Assembly: GCF_013387485.1 (NCBI RefSeq)
Contig: NZ_JABBXB010000005.1
Location: 186,001-250,000 of the forward strand
DNA length: 64,000 bases
Source of the DNA: Stenotrophomonas sp. SAM-B
GTDB lineage: Bacteria; Pseudomonadota; Gammaproteobacteria; Xanthomonadales; Xanthomonadaceae
Reading direction: 5' to 3'
The notes below the pieces were generated by a model. It searched no databases. It was not told the origin of the DNA and saw nothing but the letters and a program-made list of their open reading frames with translations. Of this stretch, positions 52,185-60,900 are shown in pieces. Position numbers and translations under genes: made by a program. Position 1 is the first letter of the stretch. Each line of letters opens with the position of its first letter.

Positions 52185-52994
52185 TTGGCTGAAATCATCG
52201 TAGTCACCTCCGGCAAGGGCGGCGTCGGCAAAACCACCAGCAGCGCCAGTCTGGCCTGCGGGTTGGCGCGTCGTGGAAAAAAGGTGGCGGTGATCGACTT
52301 CGACGTCGGCCTGCGCAACCTGGACCTGATCATGGGCTGCGAGCGCCGCGTGGTGTACGACTTCGTCAATGTCGTGCACGGCGAAGCCACCCTCAAGCAG
52401 GCCCTGATCAAGGACAAGCGTTTCGACAACCTGTACGTGCTGGCTGCCTCGCAGACCCGCGACAAGGACGCGCTGACCCAGGAAGGCGTGCGCAAAGTGC
52501 TCGACGATCTCATCGCCGACGGCTTTGAATACGTCATCTGCGACTCCCCGGCCGGCATCGAGAAGGGGGCATTCCTGGCGATGTACTACGCCGACCGTGC
52601 GGTCGTGGTGGTGAATCCGGAAGTGTCCTCGGTGCGCGACTCGGACCGCATCATCGGCCTGCTCGACTCGAAGACCCACAAGGCCGAATCCGGCAAGAAC
52701 GTGCCGGCCTTCCTGCTGCTCACGCGCTACAGCCCGGTACGGGTGGAAAGCGGCGAGATGCTCAGCATCACCGACGTGGAAGAAGTGCTGGGCCTGAAGG
52801 CCATTGGCGTGGTGCCCGAGTCGGGCGACGTGCTCAATGCGTCCAACAAGGGTGAACCGGTCATTCTGGACCCCGAATCGGCGGCGGGCCAGGCATACGA
52901 AGATGCGGTGGGCCGCATCCTTGGCGAAGAGCGTCCGATGCGCTTCACCACCGTGGAGAAGAAAGGCTTCTTCAGCAAGCTGTTCGGAGGGTAA
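52185..52994 (+). CDS. minD: Septum site-determining ATPase MinD
   Basis: 269 residues from TTG at 52185, supported by AGGAG seven bases upstream and the family start ([19 protein letters not shown]). The deviant Walker A and D-x-D-V-G-L-R-N-L-D are intact. The C-terminal amphipathic membrane helix [11 protein letters not shown] is present. It recruits MinC to the membrane and is released by MinE. Confidence 0.97.
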   Translation: MAEIIVVTSGKGGVGKTTSSASLACGLARRGKKVAVIDFDVGLRNLDLIMGCERRVVYDFVNVVHGEATLKQALIKDKRFDNLYVLAASQTRDKDALTQEGVRKVLDDLIADGFEYVICDSPAGIEKGAFLAMYYADRAVVVVNPEVSSVRDSDRIIGLLDSKTHKAESGKNVPAFLLLTRYSPVRVESGEMLSITDVEEVLGLKAIGVVPESGDVLNASNKGEPVILDPESAAGQAYEDAVGRILGEERPMRFTTVEKKGFFSKLFGG

Positions 52995-52996
52995 GC

Positions 52997-53257
52997 ATGG
53001 GACTGTTCGATTTCCTGAACCGAAAGAAGACCACTGCCGAAACGGCCAAGAACCGCCTGCAGATCATCATCGCGCAGGAACGCAGCCACCGCGGCGGCCC
53101 GGACTACCTGCCCCTGCTGCAGCGCGAGCTGCTGGAAGTGATCAAGAAATACGTCAACATCGACGCTGATGCGGTCAAGGTCGATCTGGTCAAGGACGGT
53201 GAGCACGACGTGCTCGATATCTCCGTCGCCTTGCCGGAAGGCCCGCAGCAGCCCTGA
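52997..53257 (+). CDS. minE: Cell division topological specificity factor MinE
   Basis: 86 residues. Begins M-G-L-F-D-F-L (membrane-binding), followed by the anti-MinCD segment [13 protein letters not shown] and the topological domain. GGAGGG upstream; two bases after minD. Confidence 0.97.
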   Translation: MGLFDFLNRKKTTAETAKNRLQIIIAQERSHRGGPDYLPLLQRELLEVIKKYVNIDADAVKVDLVKDGEHDVLDISVALPEGPQQP

Positions 53258-53304
53258 TCGACATCGCCCCTTCCGGACCGGAAGGGGCGGTTGAGCGGCA
53301 ACCC

Positions 53305-53790
53305 ATGAACGACGCTGCCCCCACCGCCGAACCGCAGGTCACCCGCGTCGGCGATATCCGTTTCGACGATGCCCATGCCCTGCTCGCCGCCCACGATCTG
53401 CACCTGCATCGTGTGGCCGAGGGCGCGCCGATCCCGGGCAGCTATTGGGGCGAACCCGAGGCCGGCATCATCGGCAGCGACGTGTATGTCCGCGATGACA
53501 CGCCCGTGCACTCGATGCTGCACGAAGCCTGCCACCTGATCGTGCTGCCGCCGGAGCGGCGTGCGCTGGTGCATACCGATGCCACCGATTCGGTGCCTGA
53601 AGAAGACGCCACCTGTTACCTGCAGATCGTGCTGGCCGGCAAACTGGCCGGTGTCGGCAGCGCGCAGTTGATGGCCGACATGGATGCGTGGGGGTATACG
53701 TATCGGTTGGGGTCTACGAGAGCCTGGTTCGAGCAGGATGCGGAAGATGCAAAGGCGTGGTTGGTCGAACGCGGTCTTCTTCCCGCGTAG
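53305..53790 (+). CDS. Small HExxH-containing putative metalloprotein
   Basis: 161 residues with no signal peptide. The segment S-M-L-H-E-A-C-H-L-I-V places H-E-A-C-H at 73-77, the zinc site of zincin metalloproteases, in a predicted helix. Downstream P-E-E-D-A-T-C-Y (98-105) could give the third ligand. The size is small for a peptidase, and ImmA/IrrE-like minimal zincins are the nearest analogy. It follows minE by 47 bases. I know no characterised homologue. Its TAG stop is part of a REP element. Confidence 0.75.
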   Translation: MNDAAPTAEPQVTRVGDIRFDDAHALLAAHDLHLHRVAEGAPIPGSYWGEPEAGIIGSDVYVRDDTPVHSMLHEACHLIVLPPERRALVHTDATDSVPEEDATCYLQIVLAGKLAGVGSAQLMADMDAWGYTYRLGSTRAWFEQDAEDAKAWLVERGLLPA

Positions 53791-53885
53791 AGCCACGCCA
53801 TGCGTGGCTGAAGCCTTCCGCGAAATGCATCCACGCATGACGTGGATCTACCCAGGACATGCATCCACGCATGGCGTGGATCTAC
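53787..53885. repeat. Three REP-like palindromes, CCACGC class
   Basis: GTAGA-GCCACGC-CAT-GCGTGGC (53787-53810), then two copies of GCATCCACGC ... GTGGATCTAC (53825-53851 and 53859-53885) in the opposite GTAG orientation. The first GTAG contains the stop codon of the preceding gene. Confidence 0.85.
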
Positions 53886-53889
53886 CGCC

Positions 53890-55128
53890 TTACCCGGCCA
53901 TCGCGCGCAGGGTAATGCCCACGATGTAGGCCAGATACGTGCCCGTCGCGTAGCCCATCGTGCCCAGCAGCACGCCAACCGGCGCGAGCGAAGGATGGAA
54001 CGCCGCCGCCACCACCGGGGCCGAGGCTGGCCCACCGATATTGGATTGCGAGCCGATCGCGAAGTAGAAGAACGGCACCTTCAGCGCGCGCGCCAGTGCC
54101 CACAGCAGCACGATGTGCACCGCGATCCAGATCAGGCCGAGCAGGAACAGCCACGGGCGGTTGAGCAGCGCGAGCAGGTCCATCTGCATACCGATGCAGG
54201 CGATCAGGAAATACAGCAGCAGCGAGCCCAGCTTGGAGGCGCCCGCACCCTCGAGGTTGCGCGCACGGGTGAAGCTCAGCGCCAGGCCGCAGGTGGTGGA
54301 GATCACCACTACCCAGACGAACGGCGCGTCCAGGCTGAACTGCGACGCCCAGGCCACATGCCCCTTGAACCAGGCCGAGACCGGCCCGGCGATCGCATGC
54401 GACAGCCCCACCACGCCGAACGCCACGGCCACGATCAGCATCAGGTCGGTCAGGCTGGCCACGCGCTCGTGCTGCGCCTGGAAAGCCTGGATGCGCAGCT
54501 TGAGCGCGTCGATGCCGGAGGTGTCGGCACCGCTGCGCGCATCGATCTTCGCCGAACGCCCGGCCATGAAGATCAGCACGGCCATCCACACGTAGCCGAC
54601 GCCGACATCGACCACCGCGAACTGTCCGAAGGTGGTCGCATCGACGTCGAACACTTCGCGCATGGCGAGCATGTTGGCGCCGCCGCCGATCCAGCTGCCT
54701 GCCAGCGCCGCCATGCCGGCCCAGGTGTCGCCGGCGACGGTCGCCGGGTGCAGCCACTTCATCAGCTGGAAGGCCACCACTGCGCCGATCATGATGCTCA
54801 GCGAGGCACCCAGGTACATCACGATCAGTTTCGGGCCCAGCCGCAGGATGCCCTTGATGTCCACGGCCAGCGTGAGCAGCACCAGCGCGGCGGGCAGCAG
54901 GATGTCGCGCGCGACCGGGTTGTAGAGATGGGTGTTCTGGCCATCGATCAGGCCAACGGTGTTGTACACACCGGGAATCAGGTAACACAGCAACAATGCG
55001 GGCACGTAGGTGTAGAAGCGCTTCCACAGCCCCTGCTCGCGCGAGGCGGTCCAGAACACGGCACCAAGGGTGGCGGCGATCAGGCCGAAGACGACGATGT
55101 CGTTCTGGATCAGGGCAGGTGCTTTCAC
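53890..55128 (-). CDS. DUF819 family membrane transporter-like protein
   Basis: 412 residues, 11 or more membrane helices. Gly-rich motifs G-S-W-I-G-G-G-A-N-M near 156 and S-Q-S-N-I-G-G-P-A-S-A-P near 362 are family hallmarks. The fold is probably related to carboxylate/ion carriers, but no substrate is known. GTG at 55128 is used because anything longer would run through REP elements; no good Shine-Dalgarno is seen. It ends next to a REP cluster. Confidence 0.82.
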   Translation of the reverse strand: MKAPALIQNDIVVFGLIAATLGAVFWTASREQGLWKRFYTYVPALLLCYLIPGVYNTVGLIDGQNTHLYNPVARDILLPAALVLLTLAVDIKGILRLGPKLIVMYLGASLSIMIGAVVAFQLMKWLHPATVAGDTWAGMAALAGSWIGGGANMLAMREVFDVDATTFGQFAVVDVGVGYVWMAVLIFMAGRSAKIDARSGADTSGIDALKLRIQAFQAQHERVASLTDLMLIVAVAFGVVGLSHAIAGPVSAWFKGHVAWASQFSLDAPFVWVVVISTTCGLALSFTRARNLEGAGASKLGSLLLYFLIACIGMQMDLLALLNRPWLFLLGLIWIAVHIVLLWALARALKVPFFYFAIGSQSNIGGPASAPVVAAAFHPSLAPVGVLLGTMGYATGTYLAYIVGITLRAMAG

Positions 55129-55146
55129 GGAGAGGGGTTGCCTGGG

Positions 55147-55222
55147 TTGTGCCGGGCGCTGGCCGGCAACCTGATGGATACTGAAAGCGCGGAGCAGATG
55201 CCGGCCAGCGGCCGGCACTACC
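55147..55222. repeat. Inverted pair of REP palindromes
   Basis: TGCCGGGC-GCT-GGCCGGCA (55150-55168, one mismatch) and GCCGGCC-AGC-GGCCGGC followed by CTAC (55200-55221), facing each other across about 30 bases. Confidence 0.82.
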
Positions 55223-55226
55223 GATG

Positions 55227-55254
55227 AAAAAGCGCCGCCCCTGGGGCGGCGCTT
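55227..55254 (-). terminator. Terminator of the S9 peptidase gene
   Basis: AGCGCCGCC / GGCGGCGCT stem with a short loop, reading into TTTTC on the minus strand, 10 bases after the stop. Confidence 0.85.
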
Positions 55255-55263
55255 CAAACCGGC

Positions 55264-57327
55264 TTATTCGCCGATGTGCTGCTTCAACCAGCCGTTGACG
55301 GTGTCGTGCCACTGCACGCTGTTCTGCGGCTTGAGCACCCAGTGGTTCTCGTCCGGGAAGTACAGGAACTTGGACTCGATGCCCTGGCGCTGTGCGGCGG
55401 TGAACGCTGCCAGGCCCTGTTCCACCGGAATGCGGTAGTCGAGCTGGCCGTGCACGATCAGGATCGGCTTCTTCCAGTCCGACACGTGGTTGACCGGGTT
55501 GAACTTCTCGTAGCTGGCGGCCTTCTCGTACGGCGTGCCGCCCTGCTCCCACTCGGTGAACCACAGCTCTTCGGTGGCGTAGCCCATCATGCGCTGGTCG
55601 AACACGCCGTCATGGTTGACGAGGCACTTCCACGGCTCGTTCCAGTTGCCGGCGATCCAGTTGACCATGAAGCCGCCGTAGCTGGCGCCCAGCGCACACG
55701 CCTTGTCGCCGTTGAGGAACGGGTACTGCGCCTGTGCCGCGGCCCAGCCCTTCTGCAGATCTTCCAGCGGGCGGTCGCCCCAGTGCTGGCTGATCGCATC
55801 GGTGAAGGCCTGGCCGTAACCGGTTGAGCCGTGGAAGTCGATCATGACCACCGCGTAGCCCTGGCCGGCGTAGGTCTGCGGATTCCAGCGGTAGCTCCAG
55901 CCGTTGCCGAAGCTGCCCTGCGGGCCGCCGTGGATCAGGAACGCGACCGGGTAGCGTTTGCCTTCCTGGTAGTTGTACGGCTTGACCACGTAACCGTGCA
56001 CGGTCTCGTTGTTCCAGCCCTTGAACTGGAACTGCTCGTAATCGCCGAAGGCGACATCGGGCAGCATCTCGCCGGCGCTCGGGGTGATCTCGCGCGGGTT
56101 CGCACCATCGAAGGCGGCCACGACGATCTGGTCGCCGCTCTTCAGGCTGTTCTTCGTGTATGCCAGGGTGGTGCCGGCGATCACCGGCGAGCCGATGCTG
56201 CCGCCGTCGACCACGACCTCGGCCTCACCGGTGGCGATGTCGACGCCGAACAGGCGGTGCTCGCCCATGTCGTCGGCGCTGGTGTAGATCAGGGTGCCGT
56301 CACCGGACAGCACGATCTCGCCAGCCGAGCGGTCCCACTTCGGCGCGATCTCACGGGTCTTGCCGGTGGCCACGTCCATCGCCATCAGGCCGAAGCGGTC
56401 CGCTTCGAAGCCCGGGCGCTTCATGGCGCGGTAGTACAGGGTCTTGCCGTCGGCGCTGAAGACCGGGCCGGCATCCCAGGCCGGATTGGACGCGGTCAGG
56501 TTGACCGGCGCCTGCTTGCCCTCGGCATCCAGGCGGTACAGGTCGAAGTTGGTCGACCACGGCTCCTGCTTGCCAGCCACGCGGATCGCAGCGACCACGG
56601 TCTTGCCGTCCGGCGACCAGGTGAAGTCGTCATTGCCGCCGAACGGCTTGGACGGCGCATCGCCGGCCAGCGTCGCGCTGATCGCCGAGGCGCCCTTCAC
56701 CGCGGCGGCCTTCGCGGCCGGCAGCGGCGCCACGAACAGCGTGTTGCGGCGGCCATCGGCCCAGGTGTCCCAATGGCGCACGAACAGAGTGTCGAACACC
56801 TCACCGGTGTTCTTGCGCGCCTTGTGCGCGTCCAGCTTCTTGCTGGTGCAGGCCAGGTCCGAACCGCAGTCCTGGAACACACCACTGCTGAAGGCAACGC
56901 GGTCGCCCTGCGGCGAGACGTGGAAGCTGTCCACATCGACCGGGAAATCAGTGAGCTGGCGCGGCGTGCCGCCGGTGGTCGGCTGCGCGTACAGCTGCTG
57001 GCTGCCGTTCTTGGCGCTCAGGAAATACACGGTCTGGCCATCGGCCGACAGCGCGGCGGAATTGACGTTCCAGCCGGCCGGGGTCAGCGGCTTGGGCGGG
57101 GCCAGGTCACGGGTACGCAGATTGCGGATGTACAGGCCGGTGCTGGCCTTGCTGTCGGTGCCGACGACGCGCTTGGCGAAGATCACGTTGCCGCCATCGG
57201 CGGTGAGCAGCGGGCTGGAGACCCGATCCAGCGCGATCATGTCGCGCACATCCAGGCCACGCGTGGCCGCCAGCGAAGGCATCGCGGTCAGCAGGCACAA
57301 CGGCAGCAGGGCGTAACGAAATTTCAT
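55264..57327 (-). CDS. S9 family peptidase (dipeptidyl aminopeptidase / acylaminoacyl-peptidase type), exported
   Basis: 687 residues with a signal peptide ending near S-L-A-A (21). A beta-propeller domain (about 40-420) covers an alpha/beta hydrolase domain (430-687). Triad: Ser in G-A-S-Y-G-G-F, Asp after V-H-G-Q-L-D, and His in E-N-H-W-V. It cleaves oligopeptides in the periplasm. The ATG at 57327 has GGAG seven bases before it. The OPT transporter lies upstream on the same strand, but a terminator separates them. Confidence 0.92.
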   Translation of the reverse strand: MKFRYALLPLCLLTAMPSLAATRGLDVRDMIALDRVSSPLLTADGGNVIFAKRVVGTDSKASTGLYIRNLRTRDLAPPKPLTPAGWNVNSAALSADGQTVYFLSAKNGSQQLYAQPTTGGTPRQLTDFPVDVDSFHVSPQGDRVAFSSGVFQDCGSDLACTSKKLDAHKARKNTGEVFDTLFVRHWDTWADGRRNTLFVAPLPAAKAAAVKGASAISATLAGDAPSKPFGGNDDFTWSPDGKTVVAAIRVAGKQEPWSTNFDLYRLDAEGKQAPVNLTASNPAWDAGPVFSADGKTLYYRAMKRPGFEADRFGLMAMDVATGKTREIAPKWDRSAGEIVLSGDGTLIYTSADDMGEHRLFGVDIATGEAEVVVDGGSIGSPVIAGTTLAYTKNSLKSGDQIVVAAFDGANPREITPSAGEMLPDVAFGDYEQFQFKGWNNETVHGYVVKPYNYQEGKRYPVAFLIHGGPQGSFGNGWSYRWNPQTYAGQGYAVVMIDFHGSTGYGQAFTDAISQHWGDRPLEDLQKGWAAAQAQYPFLNGDKACALGASYGGFMVNWIAGNWNEPWKCLVNHDGVFDQRMMGYATEELWFTEWEQGGTPYEKAASYEKFNPVNHVSDWKKPILIVHGQLDYRIPVEQGLAAFTAAQRQGIESKFLYFPDENHWVLKPQNSVQWHDTVNGWLKQHIGE

Positions 57328-57425
57328 CGGGGTCTCCGCGGAACGGCAAAGCGCCGATGGTAGGGCCGCAGGGGCCGCACATGCAAAGGCCATCGGTCAT
57401 GCCGGTGCCTTGCCTGGGGGCAGAA

Positions 57426-57457
57426 ACGACAAACCCCGCCGGAGCGGGGCTTGTCGT
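57426..57457. terminator. Terminator between OPT and S9 genes
   Basis: ACGACAA...CCCCGC / GCGGGG...TTGTCGT stem with a CGGA loop, 19 bases after the OPT stop. Confidence 0.85.
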
Positions 57458-57475
57458 GACGCAGACCCGGGCTTT

Positions 57476-59446
57476 TTAGACCGAACCGACCGCGCGCTTG
57501 CCGGTGCGGTAGATCAGCCAGCCGACCAGGAACAGCACGGCCAGACCGATCCACTGCGCGCCCGGCAGGTGGAACGGCAGCGCCAGCACGTCGGCACGGC
57601 TGCTGATCACGATCGGAACCGCGATGGCGATACCCATCAGGGCTTCACCGGTGATCAGGCCGGCGGCGAACAGCACGCCCGGCTTGTGCACGCGGTCGCG
57701 GCCTTCTTCGTCGTCGCCACGGATCTTGTGGAAACGCTCCACCAGATAGGCGATCAGGCCACCCAGGAAGATCGGCACCATCAGCTCCAGCGGCAGGTAG
57801 ATACCGATGGCGGCCGCCAGCACCGGCACGCGGAAGCGTGCGTTGCGCGACTTCAGCCAGCTGTCGAAGGCGATGATCGCCGCGCCGATCACCGCGCCGA
57901 TGCCGATGAAGGTCCACGGCAGCTCGCCCCCGAACAGACCCTTGGCCACCGAGGCCATCAGGTTCGCCTGCGGCGCGGCCAACGCGTTGGGATGCAGCTC
58001 GGACTTGACGCCGATGCCGTAGGCGGTGGCCAGCAGGTTCAGCACCGGGGCCATGATCAGCGCGCACGAGAACGCACCGATGCCCAGCATCAGCTGCTGC
58101 TTCCACGGGGTGGCGCCGACGATGTAGCCGGCCTTGAGGTCCTGCAGATTGTCACCGCCGACCGCGGCCGCACAGCACACCACCGCACCGATCATGATCG
58201 CGGCCACCGCACCCAGCGGTGCGCCGCCAACGCCCACCGGCTTGAGGCCGTCGGCGCCGAGCAGCACCACCAGCACCGCCGAGGCGAACAGAATGGTGGA
58301 GATGGTGATGCCCGAGACCGGATTGTTGGACGAACCGATCAGACCGGCCAGGTAGGCCGAGACCGACACGAACAGGAAGCCGGCCACGATCATGATGAGC
58401 GTCATCGGGATCGAGACGTGCCACTGGCCCACGATGGCCTGGTACAGCGCCAGCAGCGGCAGGGTGAACACCACCAGGGCCACCAGCATCCACTTCATCG
58501 GCAGGTCGCGCTCGGTGTGCGCCAGCGCCGGGCCACCGCTCTTGCGGGCCGCGGCAAAGCCACTCTTGACGCCATTGAGCAGCGACTTGCGCAGCGAGAT
58601 CAGGGTCCAGACGCCACCGATGAGCATCGCGCCCACGCCCAGGTAACGCATCTTCGCGCCCCAGATGGCGAAGGCCGCCTCGGTGGAGGAGGCCGTGGCG
58701 AGCGAGGCCGCCAGCGCCGGATCGGTGTTCATGAAGAACGCCTGGTACAGCGGAATGGCGATATGCCAGGTCAGGATCGAGCCGGACACCACCACGATGC
58801 CGACATTCAGGCCGACGATGTAGCCTACGCCCAGCAGCGCCGGGGACAGGTTGGTGCCGATGAAGGCCGTGATCTTCGAGCCGCCCACGTAGGCCGAGGT
58901 GGCCCAGGCATCCGGAATCAGGCGCAGGCCGCTTTCGGCCGCCAGCTTGACGAAGGCGCCGATCACCGCCGACACCGCCAGGATCTTCAGGCCCGGTCCC
59001 GGGTTTTCACCGGCCTTGAGCACTTCGGCGGCGGCCTTGCCTTCGGGGAACGGAAGCGGATCTTCCACGATCATCGAACGGCGCAGCGGCACCGAGAACA
59101 GCACGCCCAGCAGGCCACCCAGGCCGGCGATGCCCAGCACCCACCAGTACTTGAAGTCCGGCCAGTAGCCCATGATCACCAGCGCGGGGATCGTGAAGAT
59201 CACGCCGGCGGCGATCGACGAACCGGCCGAGGCGCCGGTCTGGACGATGTTGTTTTCCAGGATCGTGCCACCGCCGAGCAGGCGCAGCACCCCCATGGAA
59301 ATGACCGCGGCGGGAATGGCGGTGGCGATGGTCAGGCCTGCGAACAGACCGAGGTAGGCGTTGGCGGCCGACAGAATCACCGCCAGCACGATGGCAAGCA
59401 CCACCGCGCGGAAAGTGAGCTGGCGTGGCGCAGCGTCGTTGTTCAT
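57476..59446 (-). CDS. OPT family oligopeptide/metal-chelate transporter
   Basis: 656 residues with about 14-16 helices. Family signatures are S-A-A-N-A-Y-L-G-L-F-A-G, G-G-G-T-I-L-E-N-N-I-V-Q-T near 65, P-F-P-E-G-K-A near 137 and G-G-D-N-L-Q-D-L-K near 415. Members carry oligopeptides or metal-siderophore chelates by proton coupling. The ATG at 59446 gives M-N-N-D. Adjacent peptidases fit peptide uptake; iron-chelate transport cannot be excluded. Confidence 0.9.
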   Translation of the reverse strand: MNNDAAPRQLTFRAVVLAIVLAVILSAANAYLGLFAGLTIATAIPAAVISMGVLRLLGGGTILENNIVQTGASAGSSIAAGVIFTIPALVIMGYWPDFKYWWVLGIAGLGGLLGVLFSVPLRRSMIVEDPLPFPEGKAAAEVLKAGENPGPGLKILAVSAVIGAFVKLAAESGLRLIPDAWATSAYVGGSKITAFIGTNLSPALLGVGYIVGLNVGIVVVSGSILTWHIAIPLYQAFFMNTDPALAASLATASSTEAAFAIWGAKMRYLGVGAMLIGGVWTLISLRKSLLNGVKSGFAAARKSGGPALAHTERDLPMKWMLVALVVFTLPLLALYQAIVGQWHVSIPMTLIMIVAGFLFVSVSAYLAGLIGSSNNPVSGITISTILFASAVLVVLLGADGLKPVGVGGAPLGAVAAIMIGAVVCCAAAVGGDNLQDLKAGYIVGATPWKQQLMLGIGAFSCALIMAPVLNLLATAYGIGVKSELHPNALAAPQANLMASVAKGLFGGELPWTFIGIGAVIGAAIIAFDSWLKSRNARFRVPVLAAAIGIYLPLELMVPIFLGGLIAYLVERFHKIRGDDEEGRDRVHKPGVLFAAGLITGEALMGIAIAVPIVISSRADVLALPFHLPGAQWIGLAVLFLVGWLIYRTGKRAVGSV

Positions 59447-59505
59447 GGAAGCCCCTGCTGGCAAAAAATCCCTGCCACGCTAGCGTTCATGTACGGGCAA
59501 GTCCA

Positions 59506-59530
59506 GTAGTGCCGGCCGCTGGGCGGCAAC
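59506..59530. repeat. Single degenerate REP palindrome
   Basis: GTAGT-GCCGGCC-GCT-GGGCGGC, one mismatch from the main class, in the 223-bp gap upstream of the OPT gene. Confidence 0.75.
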
Positions 59531-59669
59531 CCTGCACCAGCTGATCGAGGCCCCTGTTGAGCTAAGCGTGCCGACGCAGCCGCGACACGCCGGACTCGGC
59601 AAGGTCCAAGGCCAGGCCCATCGATTTTAGTTATGTTATATCCTATCGCACCGAACACCCGGCGCTGCT

Positions 59670-60821
59670 GTGACGTCTTCCCCCACCTCCCGCCTGACCT
59701 CCATCGACCAGCTGCGCGGCACCGTGATCGTGCTGATGCTGCTCGACCACGTGCGCGAAACCTTCTATATGCACCAGCAGGTCGGCGACCCGATGGCGGT
59801 CGATCAGGTCGAGCCGGCGCTGTTCGTCAGCCGGCTGCTGGCCCACCTGTGCGCCCCGGTGTTCGTGCTGCTGACCGGTCTGTCGGCCTGGCTGTACGCC
59901 AGCGGCAAGCCGGACGGGCGGCGGGCCGCGTCGGCCTTCCTGCTCAAGCGCGGCCTGTTCCTGGTCGTGCTGGAGCTGCTGGTGGTCAACTTCGCCTGGA
60001 CCCTGCAGTTCCCGCCCAGCGTGGTGTACCTGCAGGTGATCTGGGCAATCGGGATCAGCATGATCGCGCTGGCCGGGCTGCTGTGGTTGCCACGCGGCGC
60101 GCTGGCGGTGCTGGCACTGGCCGTGATCGCCGGGCACAACCTGCTCGATGGCATCCGCGTGCAGGGCGACGGTGCACTGGCCGTGCTCTGGAAGGTGCTG
60201 CACCAGCGCGACTGGATCGCCGTGACCGACGGGCTGCGCCTGCGCACCTCCTACCCGGTGCTGCCGTGGATCGCCGTCATTGCGCTGGGCTGGGTGATCG
60301 GCCCGTGGTTCGCGCGCGGCGGCGATGCCCTCCTGCGCCAGCGCCGCCTGTGGATGGCCGGCGCCGGTGCGCTGCTGGCGTTCGTCATGCTGCGGGCGGT
60401 GAACCTCTACGGCGACAGCCCGTGGCAGTCGTTCGCCAGCGCCGCCGGCACGGTGATGAGCTTCTTCAACGTCACCAAGTACCCGCCTTCGCTGCTGTTC
60501 CTGCTGCTGACCCTGGGCATCGGCCTGCTGTTGCTGCGCCTGTACGAGCAGCCGCGCGTGGCCCGGGCGCTGACGCCGCTGGCCGACATCGGCGCGGCAC
60601 CGATGTTCTTCTACCTGCTGCACCTGTACGTGCTGAAGCTGCTCTACGTGCTGGCCGAGGCGCGCTGGGGCCAGACCCACGGCGGGTACTTTGCGGTCGA
60701 CCACGTGGCGACGCTGTGGCTGGTGACCGCCGGGCTGGCGTTGGCGCTGTACTGGCCGACCAGAGCGTTCGCGCGATTCAAGGCACGGCGGCGGGATTTG
60801 GCCTGGCTTCGCTATCTGTAG
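59670..60821 (+). CDS. DUF1624 / HGSNAT-like multi-helix membrane protein
   Basis: 383 residues with about 10 helices. It begins R-L-T-S-I-D-Q-L-R-G, the acyltransferase-like start of DUF1624, and has L-D-H-V-R-E-T near 27 (conserved catalytic-type His). L-C-A-P-V-F-V-L-L-T-G near 60 follows. Relatives include heparan-alpha-glucosaminide N-acetyltransferase. The acceptor is unknown. Start is GTG with no clear Shine-Dalgarno; an AT-rich TTATAT at 59636-59641 may be the -10 box. Confidence 0.8.
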   Translation: MTSSPTSRLTSIDQLRGTVIVLMLLDHVRETFYMHQQVGDPMAVDQVEPALFVSRLLAHLCAPVFVLLTGLSAWLYASGKPDGRRAASAFLLKRGLFLVVLELLVVNFAWTLQFPPSVVYLQVIWAIGISMIALAGLLWLPRGALAVLALAVIAGHNLLDGIRVQGDGALAVLWKVLHQRDWIAVTDGLRLRTSYPVLPWIAVIALGWVIGPWFARGGDALLRQRRLWMAGAGALLAFVMLRAVNLYGDSPWQSFASAAGTVMSFFNVTKYPPSLLFLLLTLGIGLLLLRLYEQPRVARALTPLADIGAAPMFFYLLHLYVLKLLYVLAEARWGQTHGGYFAVDHVATLWLVTAGLALALYWPTRAFARFKARRRDLAWLRYL

Positions 60822-60863
60822 GTAGCGGCCAGACCCGGCACGGCCGACCCTTCGCCCCGGGCC

Positions 60864-60869
60864 TATACT
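60864..60869 (+). promoter_or_regulatory. -10 box of the POT transporter gene
   Basis: TATACT, 31 bases before the ATG, with no clear -35. The expected leader is about 25 bases without a Shine-Dalgarno. Confidence 0.55.
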
Positions 60870-60900
60870 CGCCCCCTTGTCCGCCCTGCCCTATCCCTCG

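Noticed and set aside
53787-53885. Possible CRISPR array (repeated 27-bp units)
   Set aside because: Units are palindromic, differently oriented and too few, with GTAG flanks and no cas genes; they are REP elements.
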